Shown in pieces: positions 34,763 to 45,867 of a stretch of DNA of 64,000 bases. A model generated the notes under the pieces. The model had not been told where the DNA came from, ran no database searches, and saw only the letters and a list, made by a program, of their open reading frames with translations. The first letter of the stretch is position 1. The number at the start of each line of letters is the position of its first letter. Both the position numbers and the translations under genes were made by a program. Source of the DNA: Streptomyces melanogenes (GTDB lineage Bacteria; Actinomycetota; Actinomycetes; Streptomycetales; Streptomycetaceae); the NCBI RefSeq assembly GCF_014649795.1, contig NZ_BMTS01000002.1, positions 1 to 64,000 on the forward strand, read 5' to 3'.

Positions 34763-35689
34763 TCAGTTGTCCTGCTCCAGAATTCCGGACTGGGCGATGA
34801 GGTAGCCGAGCTGCGCCCGGCTGCCGCTGCCGAGCGCGGCGTTGAGTTTGGCGATGTGCGCGCGGCAGGTGCGGACGTTCATCCCGAGCCGCCGTGCGAT
34901 CGAGTCGTCCACGTGCCCCTCCACCAGCAGCTTGGCGATGGAGCGCTGGACGCCCGTGATGCCCTCCGCCTTCTGGGCGTACGGGACTTCCTCCTCCCAC
35001 GGCACCGCGTGCAGCCAGAACTGGTCGAAGACGCCGACCAGATACTGCACCAGGCCCTCGTGCCGCAGCTCCAGCGCGACCCGGCGGTCGCTGCGCGCGG
35101 GGATGAAGGCGACCCGCCGGTCCACGATGATCAGCCGGTCGATGATCTCTTCCAGCGTGCGCACTTCGAGCCCGTACGGCGCGATGCGCTCCACGTATCC
35201 GATCGTCGCGGAGTGGTGGCGGGCGGTGTGCTGGTAGAGGGTGCGCATGTCGACGCCCCGGTCGAGCAGCGGCTGGACCCGGCGCAGGCCCGACTCCAGG
35301 GTCTCGGGTCTGCGTCCGCTGCCCGGCTGGATGGTCAGCAGCTCCTTGGTGCACTCGTCGATGACGCGGTCCAGCGTCGCGTTGATGAGTTCGAGCCCCT
35401 CAAGGACCGTGATCGCATGGGTGCTTGCCGCGTCTTCGCTGGTGATGGCCATGAATGGCTCGAAAGTACTGGCCAGCGACATCGACAGCTTCCTGCGCTC
35501 CTGAATCTCGCGTTCCAGCGGCTGCACGAGCTGGTTCAGGACGACGGAGGGAGGGACGGGCCGCAGCTGCTCCGCGTCGTCCGCATCGGGCCGCAGCAGC
35601 GCGAGATCGATGAGACAGGGAGCGGCCTGGGCTTCCGTGCGAGTTATTCCGCCGGTACGCAACGCGGTGGCGTAGAGGGTCTTGCCCAT
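34763..35689 (-). CDS. LuxR-type HTH regulator with TrmB/PLD-like sensor region
   Basis: 308 residues from the ATG at 35689 (MGKTLYATALRTGG); the frame is open upstream but has only non-standard or poorly placed starts. The C-terminal helix-turn-helix is GVQRSIAKLLVEGHVDDSIARRLGMNVRTCRAHIAKLNAALG (about 248-289). The N-terminal region has a helical part and a Leu/Arg/Glu-rich domain with IIVDRRVAFIPARSDRRVALELRHEGLVQYLVGVFDQFW, like the effector domain of TrmB/PLD-like regulators. Divergent from the EPTWE-repeat peptide gene, so it is the obvious candidate to control, or respond to, that peptide. Confidence 0.85.
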   Translation of the reverse strand: MGKTLYATALRTGGITRTEAQAAPCLIDLALLRPDADDAEQLRPVPPSVVLNQLVQPLEREIQERRKLSMSLASTFEPFMAITSEDAASTHAITVLEGLELINATLDRVIDECTKELLTIQPGSGRRPETLESGLRRVQPLLDRGVDMRTLYQHTARHHSATIGYVERIAPYGLEVRTLEEIIDRLIIVDRRVAFIPARSDRRVALELRHEGLVQYLVGVFDQFWLHAVPWEEEVPYAQKAEGITGVQRSIAKLLVEGHVDDSIARRLGMNVRTCRAHIAKLNAALGSGSRAQLGYLIAQSGILEQDN

Positions 35690-35762
35690 CTCGCACAGGT
35701 CTGTAGGGCCATGGCTATGTCCGAAGTGCCCCTGATACAACCGGATTACACCCCCCTCATAC

Positions 35763-35777
35763 TCCTGAATTACAGGA
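35763..35777. promoter_or_regulatory. Inverted repeat between regulator and peptide gene
   Basis: TCCTG-AATTA-CAGGA, a 5-bp-arm inverted repeat in an AT-rich stretch between the regulator start (35689) and the peptide gene (35873). Its place suits an operator; arms are short, so confidence is limited. Confidence 0.45.
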
Positions 35778-35872
35778 ACATGATGCCTGGCCTCGCTGGT
35801 GGAAGCGCTCAGAGTGAGCCATCGTCTTATGCGCGGGGGGAGGGAATGATCATAAAGAGGTGGAGATCGGCC

Positions 35873-36091
35873 ATGAGCAGGATGGTTCGAGCACTTAGCG
35901 CTATAGCCGTTGTCACGGCTGCTCTTTGCGCTCTCGCCGCGAGTGGGGAACCCACGTGGGAGAGCAAGCCGTCCCACGGAACCGTAGCGGCTCCGGGCGA
36001 GCCCACTTGGGAGCACAAGCCGGTGACGCGGGTCCTGGCGGCTCCGGTGGAGCCCACCTGGGAGGTCGCGCCCGCGGGTGTCGGCGCATGA
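35873..36091 (+). CDS. Exported micro-protein with three 17-residue EPTWE tandem repeats
   Basis: 72 residues from the ATG at 35873, which has GGAGA six bases ahead; an in-frame ATG at 35846 behind a G-rich run would add nine residues. Residues 1-24 form a typical Sec signal (MSRMVR, then a hydrophobic ALSAIAVVTAALCALA, then ASG). The rest is three tandem units at a strict 17-residue (51-base) step: GEPTWESKPSHGTVAAP, GEPTWEHKPVTRVLAAP and VEPTWEVAP plus a short end. The units start at 35945, 35996 and 36047. Codon use is less GC-rich than the neighbours (CTT, ATA, GTT, AGT). The stop overlaps the next gene by four bases. It reads like a multi-copy signalling or modified-peptide precursor; no known family. 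Confidence 0.8.
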   Translation: MSRMVRALSAIAVVTAALCALAASGEPTWESKPSHGTVAAPGEPTWEHKPVTRVLAAPVEPTWEVAPAGVGA

Positions 36092-36405
36092 TCCCGCCGG
36101 ACGACCGGGTCTTCCGGCGCGAGATGGCCACGGCCTACCGCTCGGGGTGGCACTTCATCGACCTCGTCACGGCGATTCCCCATCGTGGCGATTCGTTGAT
36201 GGTCACCCTGTTCGGCGAGCCGATCCTGGTCGCGCGTGAGGACGACGAAGACGTCCGTGCCTACCGGTGCCTCCGCCGGCCACGAGGGGCGCCGCAGCCG
36301 ATCCGCTGTGCCGTGAGGTACGGCATGGTGTTCGTCAACCTGGACCAGCGTGACCACCAGCTGTTCGACCCCGAGTCATCTACCGCCACCCCCCGCAGTG
36401 CCTGA
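36088..36405 (+). CDS. Mini Rieske-like protein with substituted ligands
   Basis: 105 residues; its ATG overlaps the peptide gene stop (ATGA). The N-terminal part follows the start of Rieske-type oxygenase alpha subunits: DDRVFRREMATAYRSGWHFIDLVTAIPHRGDSLMVTLFGEPILVARED. Where Rieske proteins have C-x-H and C-x2-H ligands, this one has CLR (in YRCLRRPRGAP) and CAVR (in IRCAVRYGMVF), so both cysteines stay and both histidines appear to be arginines. It ends after GMVFVNLDQ and has no catalytic mononuclear iron domain. It may bind a cluster in a changed way, act as a partner protein, or be a decayed fragment. Translational coupling to the repeat peptide argues for a joint role. Confidence 0.75.
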   Translation: MIPPDDRVFRREMATAYRSGWHFIDLVTAIPHRGDSLMVTLFGEPILVAREDDEDVRAYRCLRRPRGAPQPIRCAVRYGMVFVNLDQRDHQLFDPESSTATPRSA

Positions 36406-36448
36406 AGCGATTCCCCCGTCGTTGTAAATCGCTCAGGCGCTTCCCCCA

Positions 36449-36492
36449 CACAGCGGCGCCATCGTGGACCTGAACACGGTGGCGCCGCTGTG
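36449..36492. terminator. Terminator between convergent genes
   Basis: 13-bp perfect stem CACAGCGGCGCCA/TGGCGCCGCTGTG (36449-36461, 36480-36492) with more pairing in the loop. It lies between the Rieske-like and FDOR/PPOX genes and can serve both. Confidence 0.8.
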
Positions 36493-36518
36493 CTGCCCCG
36501 GTACGGCCGGGGGCCCGC

Positions 36519-36971
36519 TCAGCCCTTGCCCATCGCCCGGTCCAGGACGATCTCGATCAGCACCCGGTCCGGGTTCTCGCGCGGCACCCGTCCGTACCGC
36601 TCGGCGTACCGCGCCACCGCCTCGGCGATCGGCCCCGGCTCCGTACGTACGTAAGCGCGGCCCTCCAGCGTCGCCCACCGGCGTCCGTCCACCTGGCAGA
36701 CCGCCGCGCGCACCCCGTCGGGCCCCGCGGCCAGCACGTTCAGGACCTTCTTGCTCGACCTGTTGGCGATCACCCGGGCGACCCCCGCCTCCGGGTCGTA
36801 CGTGACCCCCACCGGCACCAGGTGCGGGCTGCCGTCCGGGCGCGGGGTCGTCAGCGTGCACAAGTGCCGCTCGCGCCAGAAGCTGAGGTAGGCGGGGTCG
36901 GGCCGGCGGGGGTCCAGCGGGGTACGGGTGCGGGTGGCCGGGACGGCGGCCGGCTCCGTGGTCGTGGTCAT
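36519..36971 (-). CDS. PPOX/FDOR-class flavin or F420-dependent oxidoreductase
   Basis: 150 residues, split-barrel fold. RERHLCTLTTPRPDGSPHLVPVGV (about 34-57) and VIANRSSKKVLNVLAAGPDGVRAAVCQVDGRRWATLEGRA are the typical strands and cofactor loop of the pyridoxamine-oxidase-like family, and the length fits F420-dependent FDOR-B proteins. Reaction unknown. Divergent from clpB; its ATG is about 60 bases from the HspR site. Confidence 0.85.
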   Translation of the reverse strand: MTTTTEPAAVPATRTRTPLDPRRPDPAYLSFWRERHLCTLTTPRPDGSPHLVPVGVTYDPEAGVARVIANRSSKKVLNVLAAGPDGVRAAVCQVDGRRWATLEGRAYVRTEPGPIAEAVARYAERYGRVPRENPDRVLIEIVLDRAMGKG

Positions 36972-37031
36972 GCGCCGAAACCTACGCGAACCCGGACCCG
37001 CGCCGAATCCGCACCGAATCCGTCCCTCTAC

Positions 37032-37052
37032 CTTGAGCGGAATAGGCTCAAC
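37032..37052. promoter_or_regulatory. HAIR (HspR) operator at clpB
   Basis: CTTGAGC-N7-GCTCAAC matches the HspR element at 11 of 14 arm positions. The -35 candidate TTGAGC (37033-37038) lies in its left arm, and TATGTA (37055-37060), 16 bases on, is the -10 candidate. Confidence 0.9.
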
Positions 37053-37113
37053 TTTATGTACGCTGGATGAGTCATGGAGTTCTGACCCCTACGCCGAGGA
37101 GGAGAGACCGCAC

Positions 37114-39726
<2,613 letters not shown>

Positions 39727-39840
39727 AGCGACCCGCGCGCCAGGATTCGGTCAGCCGTCAGCGGATACCCGTGGCGGGGGTTGCCAGCCCCCGCCCGGCA
39801 TGGGGGAGGATGACCGGAACCGTACGAAGGAAGATTCACG

Positions 39841-40389
39841 ATGAGCATCGACCCGTCCTCGATTCCGAATTTCGGGGCTCAGCCCGGCCCGCAGCCCACC
39901 GGTGGACCGGCCGGGCCCGTCGTACCCGACCAGGACCTGGTCAAGCAGCTCCTGGAGCAGATGGAGCTCAAGTACGTCGTGGACGACGAGGGCGACCTCG
40001 CCGCGCCGTGGGAGGAGTTCCGCACGTACTTCATGTTCCGTGGCGAGGAGGACCAGCAGGTCTTCTCGGTGCGGACCTTCTACGACCGCCCGCACAGCAT
40101 CGACGACAAGCTCGCGCTGCTGGAGACGATCGACGACTGGAACCGCCGCACCCTGTGGCCGAAGGTCTACACGCACACCCACGACGACGGCGCCGTCCGG
40201 CTCATCGGTGAGGCGCAGATGCTGATCGGCACCGGCGTCGCCCTGGAGCACTTCGTGTCGTCGACCGTCAGCTGGGTCCGCGCCTCGATCGAGTTCGACA
40301 AGTGGCTCGTGGAGCAGCTCGGCCTGGAGAAGGACGCCGACGCCGCCGAGGGCGACGACGAGGGCGACGCCCCCGGCGACGACGCCTGA
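39841..40389 (+). CDS. YbjN-domain protein
   Basis: 182 residues. After a Pro/Gly-rich N terminus (1-28), the YbjN fold starts at LVKQLLEQMELKYVVDDEGDLAAPW and continues through TYFMFRGEEDQQVFSVRTFYDRP, with DDKLALLETIDDWNRRTLWPKVYTHTHDDGAVRLIGEAQM. The tail is very acidic. YbjN proteins resemble secretion chaperones (type III-like) and their bacterial role is unclear. ATG with GAAGGAAG ahead. Convergent with the mannosyltransferase gene. Confidence 0.85.
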   Translation: MSIDPSSIPNFGAQPGPQPTGGPAGPVVPDQDLVKQLLEQMELKYVVDDEGDLAAPWEEFRTYFMFRGEEDQQVFSVRTFYDRPHSIDDKLALLETIDDWNRRTLWPKVYTHTHDDGAVRLIGEAQMLIGTGVALEHFVSSTVSWVRASIEFDKWLVEQLGLEKDADAAEGDDEGDAPGDDA

Positions 40390-40399
40390 GCCGCCGCGC

Positions 40400-41581
40400 T
40401 CACAGCGCCATCGGGGCCAGCGTCAGCAGATACGCCCCGTACGCGAACGACAGCCCGGCCAGGGCCGCGGTCACGATGACCGCCGCCCTCGGCCGGGCTT
40501 TCGTCAGCGCGGCCGCGAGCGGCAGCAGCAGCGGGAAGGCCGGGAGCAGGAACCTCGGCTTCGACTCGAAGAAGCCCGACCCGCCGACCGTGATCAGGAC
40601 CAGCACCGCCGTGTAGACCAGCACCGGCAGGGGCGGCCGCTCCAGCAGGAACAGGGCGAACAGCAGCAGCGCCGCCGCCGTGATCAGGAACGCCATCGTG
40701 TAGCCGAGGTCGTACGGCCTCATCGCCAGCTTCCGTACGAAGCGCAGCGAGCCGTGGCCGAAGTCGAACCTGGACGTCCAGGCGGCCTGGACCGTGAAGT
40801 AGCCGCGCAGCGGATCACCTTTTCGGGCGCCGACCGACAGGACGTACCCGCACCAGCCGAGCGGCGCCGCGAGGCCCGCCGCCCACACCCGCCAGTCCCC
40901 CCGTACGGCCCGCCCACCGCGCCACAGGGCGACCGCGGCGGCCGCGGTGACCGCCGCTGCCACCGCGACCGCGTTCGGCCGCGAGAGGCCCGCCAGCGCC
41001 GCCAGCGCCCCCGCCCACAGCCAGCGCCGCTCCAGGACCGCCCGCAGCGCCCAGGCGGCCAGCGCCGTCATCACGGGCTCGGTGTAGGCCATCGACAGCA
41101 CGATGGAGTGCGGCAGCAGGCCCCACAGCAGCACCAGGGCGGTCGCCGTGCGGCGGCCCGCCAGGCGGTCGCCGACCGCGTAGATCCCCCACGCCGCCGC
41201 GGCCGCCGCCGTCCAGGAGACCAGCAGCCCGGCCGTGCCGCCCGCCACCGGCAGCGCCGTCGTCACCGCCCGCAGCAGGCTCGGGTAGAGCGGGAAGAAC
41301 GCCAGGTCGCTCTGGACGACCCCGCCCGGCCAGTACAGCGTCCGCCCGTAGCCGTTCGCCGCGATCTTGATGTACCAGTCGGCGTCCCACGTCGTCGCCA
41401 GCAGCGCGCGCGGCGAGCGCCCCAGGTGCCAGGCCCACCCCGCCAGGAACAGCATCCCGGAGAGCCGCGCGGCGGCGAACAGCCCGAGCGCGGGGGCCGC
41501 CCGGCGCAGCGCGGTCAGCCGCCGCGGCGTGGCCAGGGCGGCGCCGGACCGGCGTACGAGGGCGGTGATCTCGGCGGACAG
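40400..41581 (-). CDS. PIG-V-like polyprenyl mannosyltransferase
   Basis: About 393 residues if started at a CTG at 41581. The catalytic N-terminal pattern WDADWYIKIAANGYG...FFPLYPSLLRAV is that of GT-C/PIG-V mannosyltransferases using polyprenyl-phosphate mannose; about ten hydrophobic helices follow. The first ATG in frame (41455) lies inside the first membrane helix (LGLFAAARLSGMLFLAGWAW), so it is too late. Upstream the frame has no ATG, GTG or TTG, but a CTG stands 6 bases after a perfect GGAGG (41588-41592). The product then begins MSAEITALVRRSG. It probably acts in cell-envelope glycan or lipid mannosylation. Confidence 0.75.
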   Translation of the reverse strand: MSAEITALVRRSGAALATPRRLTALRRAAPALGLFAAARLSGMLFLAGWAWHLGRSPRALLATTWDADWYIKIAANGYGRTLYWPGGVVQSDLAFFPLYPSLLRAVTTALPVAGGTAGLLVSWTAAAAAAWGIYAVGDRLAGRRTATALVLLWGLLPHSIVLSMAYTEPVMTALAAWALRAVLERRWLWAGALAALAGLSRPNAVAVAAAVTAAAAVALWRGGRAVRGDWRVWAAGLAAPLGWCGYVLSVGARKGDPLRGYFTVQAAWTSRFDFGHGSLRFVRKLAMRPYDLGYTMAFLITAAALLLFALFLLERPPLPVLVYTAVLVLITVGGSGFFESKPRFLLPAFPLLLPLAAALTKARPRAAVIVTAALAGLSFAYGAYLLTLAPMAL

Positions 41582-41633
41582 GGTGCACCTCCGGGCGCGC
41601 GCGTAGTCGGTCCCGCGGGCCTGCCCCGCGAGC

Positions 41634-42839
41634 TCAGCCCGCGAGCGCCTTCAGCCGGGAGACGGCCTCTTCGAGCACACTCTCCCTCTTGCAGAAGGCA
41701 AATCGGACGAAAGGCGCGCCCGCGTCCCGGTGGTCGTAGAAGACGGCGTTGGGAATCGCCACCACCCCGCAGCGCTCCGGCAGCGCCCGGCAGAAGGCGA
41801 AGCCGTCGCCACCGTGCGACAGCTCCGCGCCCAGCGGGCGGATGTCGGTGGTGACGAAGTAGGTGCCCGCCGGGCGATACACCGCGAAGCCCGCCGCCGC
41901 CAGGCCCTCGCTCAGCAGGTCCCGCTTGGCCCGCAGGTCGTCGCGCATCCCGTCGGTGAACGCGTCCGGCAGCCGCAGCGCCTCGGCGACCGCGTACTGG
42001 AAGGGCCCGGAGGCCACGTACGTGAGGAACTGCTTGGCCGAGCGGACGGCCGCGACCAGCTCGGGCGCGCCGGTGGCCCAGCCGACCTTCCAGCCGGTGA
42101 ACGAGAACGTCTTGCCCGCCGAGCCGATCGTCAGGGTGCGCTCGCGCATCCCCTCCAGCGTCGCCAGCGGCACGTGCTCGCCGTCGAAGACCAGGTGCTC
42201 GTACACCTCGTCGGTCACCACCAGCAGGTCCCGCTCGCACGCGAGCTCGGCGACCGCCGTCAGCTCCGCGCGCGTGAGCACGGTCCCGGTGGGGTTGTGC
42301 GGGGTGTTGAGCAGGATGAGGCGGGTGCGCGGGGTGACGGCGGCGCGCAGCTCGTCGAGGTCGAGCACGAAGCGCCGCTCGCCCCCTTCGGTCCGGGGCC
42401 GCAGCGTCACCGGGACGCGGGTGCCGCCCGCCATCGCGATGCAGGCGGCGTACGAGTCGTAGTACGGCTCCAGGGCGATCACCTCGTCCCCCGGCTCCAC
42501 CAGGGCGAGCAGCGCGGCCGCGAGCGCCTCGGTGGCGCCGGCCGTCACCAGCACCTCGCGGTCCGGGTCGAGCGCGAGCCCGTAGCGCCGCAGCTGGTGG
42601 TCGGCGATCGCGGTGCGCAGCTCGGGGACGCCCGGGCCCGGCGGGTACTGGTTGCCGCGCCCGTCGCGCAGCGCCCGCACGGCGGCCTCGCGCACCTCCT
42701 CGGGGCCGTCGGTGTCGGGGAAGCCCTGGCCGAGGTTGATGGCTCCGGTCCGCGCCGCGAGGGCGGACATCTCGGCGAAGATCGTGGTGCCGAACTCGGC
42801 GAGGCGGCGGTTCAGGAGAGGGCGCGCGCTGGAGGTCAT
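41634..42839 (-). CDS. Pyridoxal-phosphate aminotransferase (class I, DapC/kynurenine-aminotransferase-like)
   Basis: 401 residues from the ATG at 42839 with AGGA 8 bases ahead. PLP lysine in SAGKTFSFTGWKVGW (about 232), N-terminal INLGQGFPDTDGPEEV, LLNTPHNPTGTVLTRAEL with the conserved Asn, and the C-terminal Arg in VRFAFCK. The INLGQGFP type covers succinyldiaminopimelate aminotransferase and glutamine/kynurenine transaminase-like enzymes; substrate is not fixed by sequence. Monocistronic, upstream of the mannosyltransferase gene. Confidence 0.88.
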   Translation of the reverse strand: MTSSARPLLNRRLAEFGTTIFAEMSALAARTGAINLGQGFPDTDGPEEVREAAVRALRDGRGNQYPPGPGVPELRTAIADHQLRRYGLALDPDREVLVTAGATEALAAALLALVEPGDEVIALEPYYDSYAACIAMAGGTRVPVTLRPRTEGGERRFVLDLDELRAAVTPRTRLILLNTPHNPTGTVLTRAELTAVAELACERDLLVVTDEVYEHLVFDGEHVPLATLEGMRERTLTIGSAGKTFSFTGWKVGWATGAPELVAAVRSAKQFLTYVASGPFQYAVAEALRLPDAFTDGMRDDLRAKRDLLSEGLAAAGFAVYRPAGTYFVTTDIRPLGAELSHGGDGFAFCRALPERCGVVAIPNAVFYDHRDAGAPFVRFAFCKRESVLEEAVSRLKALAG

Positions 42840-42950
42840 GGCCGCCATCCTGCGCGGAACCTCTGGAGTTGCTCAAGTCTGCTTTCGCGCGCGACGGCCG
42901 AGGGCATCCCCCTGTCACGCACGAGAGAAGAACGAAGGACGGTGGGGGAG

Positions 42951-43235
42951 ATGGGATATGTCGTCGCGGGGGCCGTGCTGGTACTGATCTGGTACGTCGT
43001 CGGCAGGCTGACCCGGGGAAGCAACGCCAAGTGGCGGCGCGGGTGGTACGCGTCCGGATCCGGCCGCTCGGCCGGCTCGGGCGGCTCCTCCTCCGGGTCC
43101 TGGTGGGCCGGTGACAGCGGCGGCGGTGGCGGCCACGGCCACCACGGCGGCCACTCGTGCGGCGGCGGCCACTCCTCCTGCGGGGGCGGTTCGTCCTGCG
43201 GAGGCGGGGGCGGCGGCTGCGGCGGCTCCAGCTGA
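42951..43235 (+). CDS. Small membrane protein with Gly/Cys/His-rich tail
   Basis: 94 residues from the ATG at 42951 directly after GGTGGGGGAG. One N-terminal membrane helix (MGYVVAGAVLVLIWYVVGRL), then a basic stretch (KWRRGWYASGSGR), then a tail almost entirely of Gly, Ser, His and Cys: HGHHGGHSCGGGHSSCGG with further SCGG units. The six His and five Cys suggest metal binding. No family recognised; similar Gly-Cys-rich proteins occur widely. Confidence 0.75.
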   Translation: MGYVVAGAVLVLIWYVVGRLTRGSNAKWRRGWYASGSGRSAGSGGSSSGSWWAGDSGGGGGHGHHGGHSCGGGHSSCGGGSSCGGGGGGCGGSS

Positions 43236-43295
43236 CGGTCTGCGGCGGTCGCGGCTGACACGGGGCAGCCGATTCCGTCCGCACGCCCCTTCCGC

Positions 43296-43325
43296 GCGCC
43301 CGGCGGGCAGCCACCCGCCGGGCGC
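43296..43325 (+). terminator. Terminator after the Gly/Cys/His-rich gene
   Basis: 12-bp perfect stem GCGCCCGGCGGG/CCCGCCGGGCGC (43296-43307, 43314-43325), 6-base loop. The rest of the 330-base gap to the next gene, AT-richer than average, holds the DUF2617 promoter but no gene. Confidence 0.75.
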
Positions 43326-43568
43326 CTTCGCGCACACCCTCGGGTTGAACAGTTGAACCGTGTTGCATCCCAGGGGATGGAAACCACGTCAAGTTGGGTA
43401 AAAACGCTGTGAGCGCCGCGCACTTCATGATTCCCTCGCTGATGAGAAACGCAGCCCACGGACCCCCACCGGGCGGACCTGAGCAGGCGGTCCCCCCTTC
43501 CCTCGCACCGGTTCCGGGGTGACCCCGGTCGTCCACCCTCCACATGTGTGTTTTTGCGGAGCCCACCC

Positions 43569-44093
43569 ATGCTCACGACTCTCCAGACCGTCTACACCGA
43601 CACGCGTGCCAGTGACCTCGCCTGGGCTCTGGGCCGGGAGCCGCTGCCCGCGCTGGCCGTCCTCGACCTCGAACTCTCCGGCGCCAAGCTCCAGTTGAGA
43701 CTTCTCGGCGCCTCCCACCAGGTCCTCCTCGAAGAGGAGCAGGGCTCCTGTTCGGAGACCGTCGCCTGTATGCCCGGCAGCAGCACGCCGCTGCCCCTCG
43801 GGGTGGCGAAACGTCTCGGGGAGTGGGAGTACGAGTTCGCCGCGCGGGTGGAGACGCTGTCCGGGGGCTCGTTCGCCGGGCGCGCCCAGGAGCTCCTCGC
43901 GCTGGTCGCGGACCACCCCAACGGTCTTGCAGGGACGTTTCCCGGCTCGCCGCACGCGTTCACCGCGATGCTCGCGCAGCGCGGCGAGGGCCAGGTGCGC
44001 TGGCGGACCTGGCACGCGTACCCACAGGAGGGGCAGTTGGTGGTGACCCGTACGAGGGTCGGTGTCCGGATGGCGGCGCCCGTGGTGCTCTGA
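43569..44093 (+). CDS. DUF2617 family protein
   Basis: 174 residues from the ATG at 43569. The sequence LAVLDLELSGAKLQLRLLGASHQVLLEEE followed by ETVACMPG and GEWEYEFAARVETLSGGSFAGRAQELLA matches my recall of DUF2617 proteins that neighbour spermidine-synthase-like membrane proteins, as here. No biochemical role is established. It is 122 bases upstream of that gene, same strand. Confidence 0.75.
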   Translation: MLTTLQTVYTDTRASDLAWALGREPLPALAVLDLELSGAKLQLRLLGASHQVLLEEEQGSCSETVACMPGSSTPLPLGVAKRLGEWEYEFAARVETLSGGSFAGRAQELLALVADHPNGLAGTFPGSPHAFTAMLAQRGEGQVRWRTWHAYPQEGQLVVTRTRVGVRMAAPVVL

Positions 44094-44215
44094 GAATGCG
44101 TGCAGGCAGGAGGGGGTGCACCGCCACTCCGGGGGCCGTAATTCCCTCCGCAGTGCGCGAGTTGCACTCGTGTGGGTGACAGGATGCCAGCGAGTCGTGA
44201 CGTAGCGTTCCCATC

Positions 44216-45796
44216 ATGATCGAACCGTCTGTGCCCGTCCTGCCCTGTGGCATCCCGCCGCCGGCACCCCGGCGCAGCACCGCGCGGTTCATCGTGCTCG
44301 GCACCGTGTTCATCTGCGCGGCCTGCGGACTCGTCTACGAACTCGAACTGGTCGCCCTCGCCTCGTACTTGATCGGCGACTCGGTCACCCAGGCCTCCGT
44401 CGTGCTGTCCGTGATGGTCTTCGCCATGGGCATCGGCTCCCTGCTCGCCAAACGGCTGCGGCTGCACGCCGCCGTCGGCTTCGGCCTGATCGAGGCGGCC
44501 CTCGCGCTGGTCGGCGGCTGCTCGGCGATGGTGCTGTACGCGACGTTCGCCTGGATCGGCGGCGCGAGGTACGCACTGGTGGCGTTCTCGCTCGGGATCG
44601 GCGTGCTCATCGGCGCGGAGATCCCGCTCCTGATGACCCTGATCCAGCGCGTCTCCCGGCAGGACCCGGGCGGCACGGTCGCGGACCTCTTCGCCGCCGA
44701 CTACGTGGGAGCGCTCGTCGGCGGCCTCGCCTTCCCCTTCCTGCTGCTGCCGCTGCTCGGCCAGTTGACGGGGGCGCTGCTGACCGGCGCGGTCAACGCG
44801 GTGGCGGGCGGCGCGCTGGTGCTGTGGCTGTTCCGGCGCGATCTCACCCCCCGCGCGCGCTGGTGGCTCTTCGCTGCGAACGTGCTGGTCCTGGCGGTGC
44901 TCGCGACGACCACGGCCCTGGTGGGCGCCTTCGAGCAGGCGGCGCGGCGCGCGGTGTACGGGGGGCAGGTGCGGGTCGCGGTGCAGACCGGGGTGCAGGA
45001 GATCGTCCTCACCGGCAGCCGCACCGGGCACGGCCCCGGCGGCCCGCTCGACCTCTTCCTCGACGGCCGGCTGCGCGTCAGCGGCCGCGACGAGCACCGC
45101 TACCACTCGGCGCTCGTGGGCCCCGCCATGGAGTCGGGCCCGCACGGGCGGGTGCTGATCCTGGGCGGCGGGGACGGCCTCGCCGCGCGCGAGGCGCTGC
45201 GCAACCCGGGCGTGCGCTCGGTGACGTTGGTCGAACTCGACGCGGGCGTCGTGGACTTGGCCCGCCACGACCCGGCCCTGTCCGCGCTGAACGGCCATGC
45301 GTACGACGACCGGCGGGTGCGGCCGGTGGTCGCGGACGCGTTCGGCTGGCTGCGGGGCCCCGGCCGGTCGGCCGGGCCGTTCGACGTGGTGGTCTCCGAC
45401 CTGCCGGACCCGGGCATCACCCCGAGCACCAAGCTCTACTCGGAGGAGTTCTTCGGCCTGGCCGCGCGGGTGCTGGCGCCGGGCGGGCGGATCGTGGTGC
45501 ACGCGGGCCCGGTCGCGACGCGCGAGCACACGTACTGGACGGTGGAGTCGACGGTACGGGCGGCGGGCCTGTGGACCGTGCCGTACCGCGCGACGGGCCG
45601 CCTCACGGGCTTCACGGCGGGCCCCGACCGCGCCTCGGACGCCACCAGGGCCCCGCACGACTGGGGCTTCGTCCTGGCCTCGCCGTCCGGGCCGCCGGGC
45701 GCCCCGCTCGGCCCCGAGCTGGAGCCCCTGGCGGACGCCCGCCCGCGTGCCGAGCTGCCCCCGTCGACGCTGGTGCACCCGCGCTATACGGGATGA
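44216..45796 (+). CDS. Spermidine-synthase-like protein with N-terminal membrane domain
   Basis: 526 residues. About seven hydrophobic helices (residues 24-245) precede a polyamine aminopropyltransferase domain: [24 protein letters not shown], then the SAM site [16 protein letters not shown] (about 312-327), [15 protein letters not shown] and [23 protein letters not shown] with the catalytic-like Asp. Cytosolic SpeE proteins lack the membrane part, so the substrate may be membrane-associated or the activity different. Linked to DUF2617 upstream. Confidence 0.88.
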   Translation: MIEPSVPVLPCGIPPPAPRRSTARFIVLGTVFICAACGLVYELELVALASYLIGDSVTQASVVLSVMVFAMGIGSLLAKRLRLHAAVGFGLIEAALALVGGCSAMVLYATFAWIGGARYALVAFSLGIGVLIGAEIPLLMTLIQRVSRQDPGGTVADLFAADYVGALVGGLAFPFLLLPLLGQLTGALLTGAVNAVAGGALVLWLFRRDLTPRARWWLFAANVLVLAVLATTTALVGAFEQAARRAVYGGQVRVAVQTGVQEIVLTGSRTGHGPGGPLDLFLDGRLRVSGRDEHRYHSALVGPAMESGPHGRVLILGGGDGLAAREALRNPGVRSVTLVELDAGVVDLARHDPALSALNGHAYDDRRVRPVVADAFGWLRGPGRSAGPFDVVVSDLPDPGITPSTKLYSEEFFGLAARVLAPGGRIVVHAGPVATREHTYWTVESTVRAAGLWTVPYRATGRLTGFTAGPDRASDATRAPHDWGFVLASPSGPPGAPLGPELEPLADARPRAELPPSTLVHPRYTG

Positions 45797-45867
45797 GGGG
45801 GGTTCGCCGCCGCCGGTCGCGGCGTTTGCGCAGACGGGACGGCCGCCCCTGAGTAGGCTCGTTTCCC

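Noticed and set aside
35873..36091. EPTWE peptide considered as a lanthipeptide or lasso precursor
   Set aside because: No Ser/Thr-Cys core, no lanthionine synthetase, and no lasso protease or cyclase nearby; it also has a Sec signal peptide, unlike those leaders.
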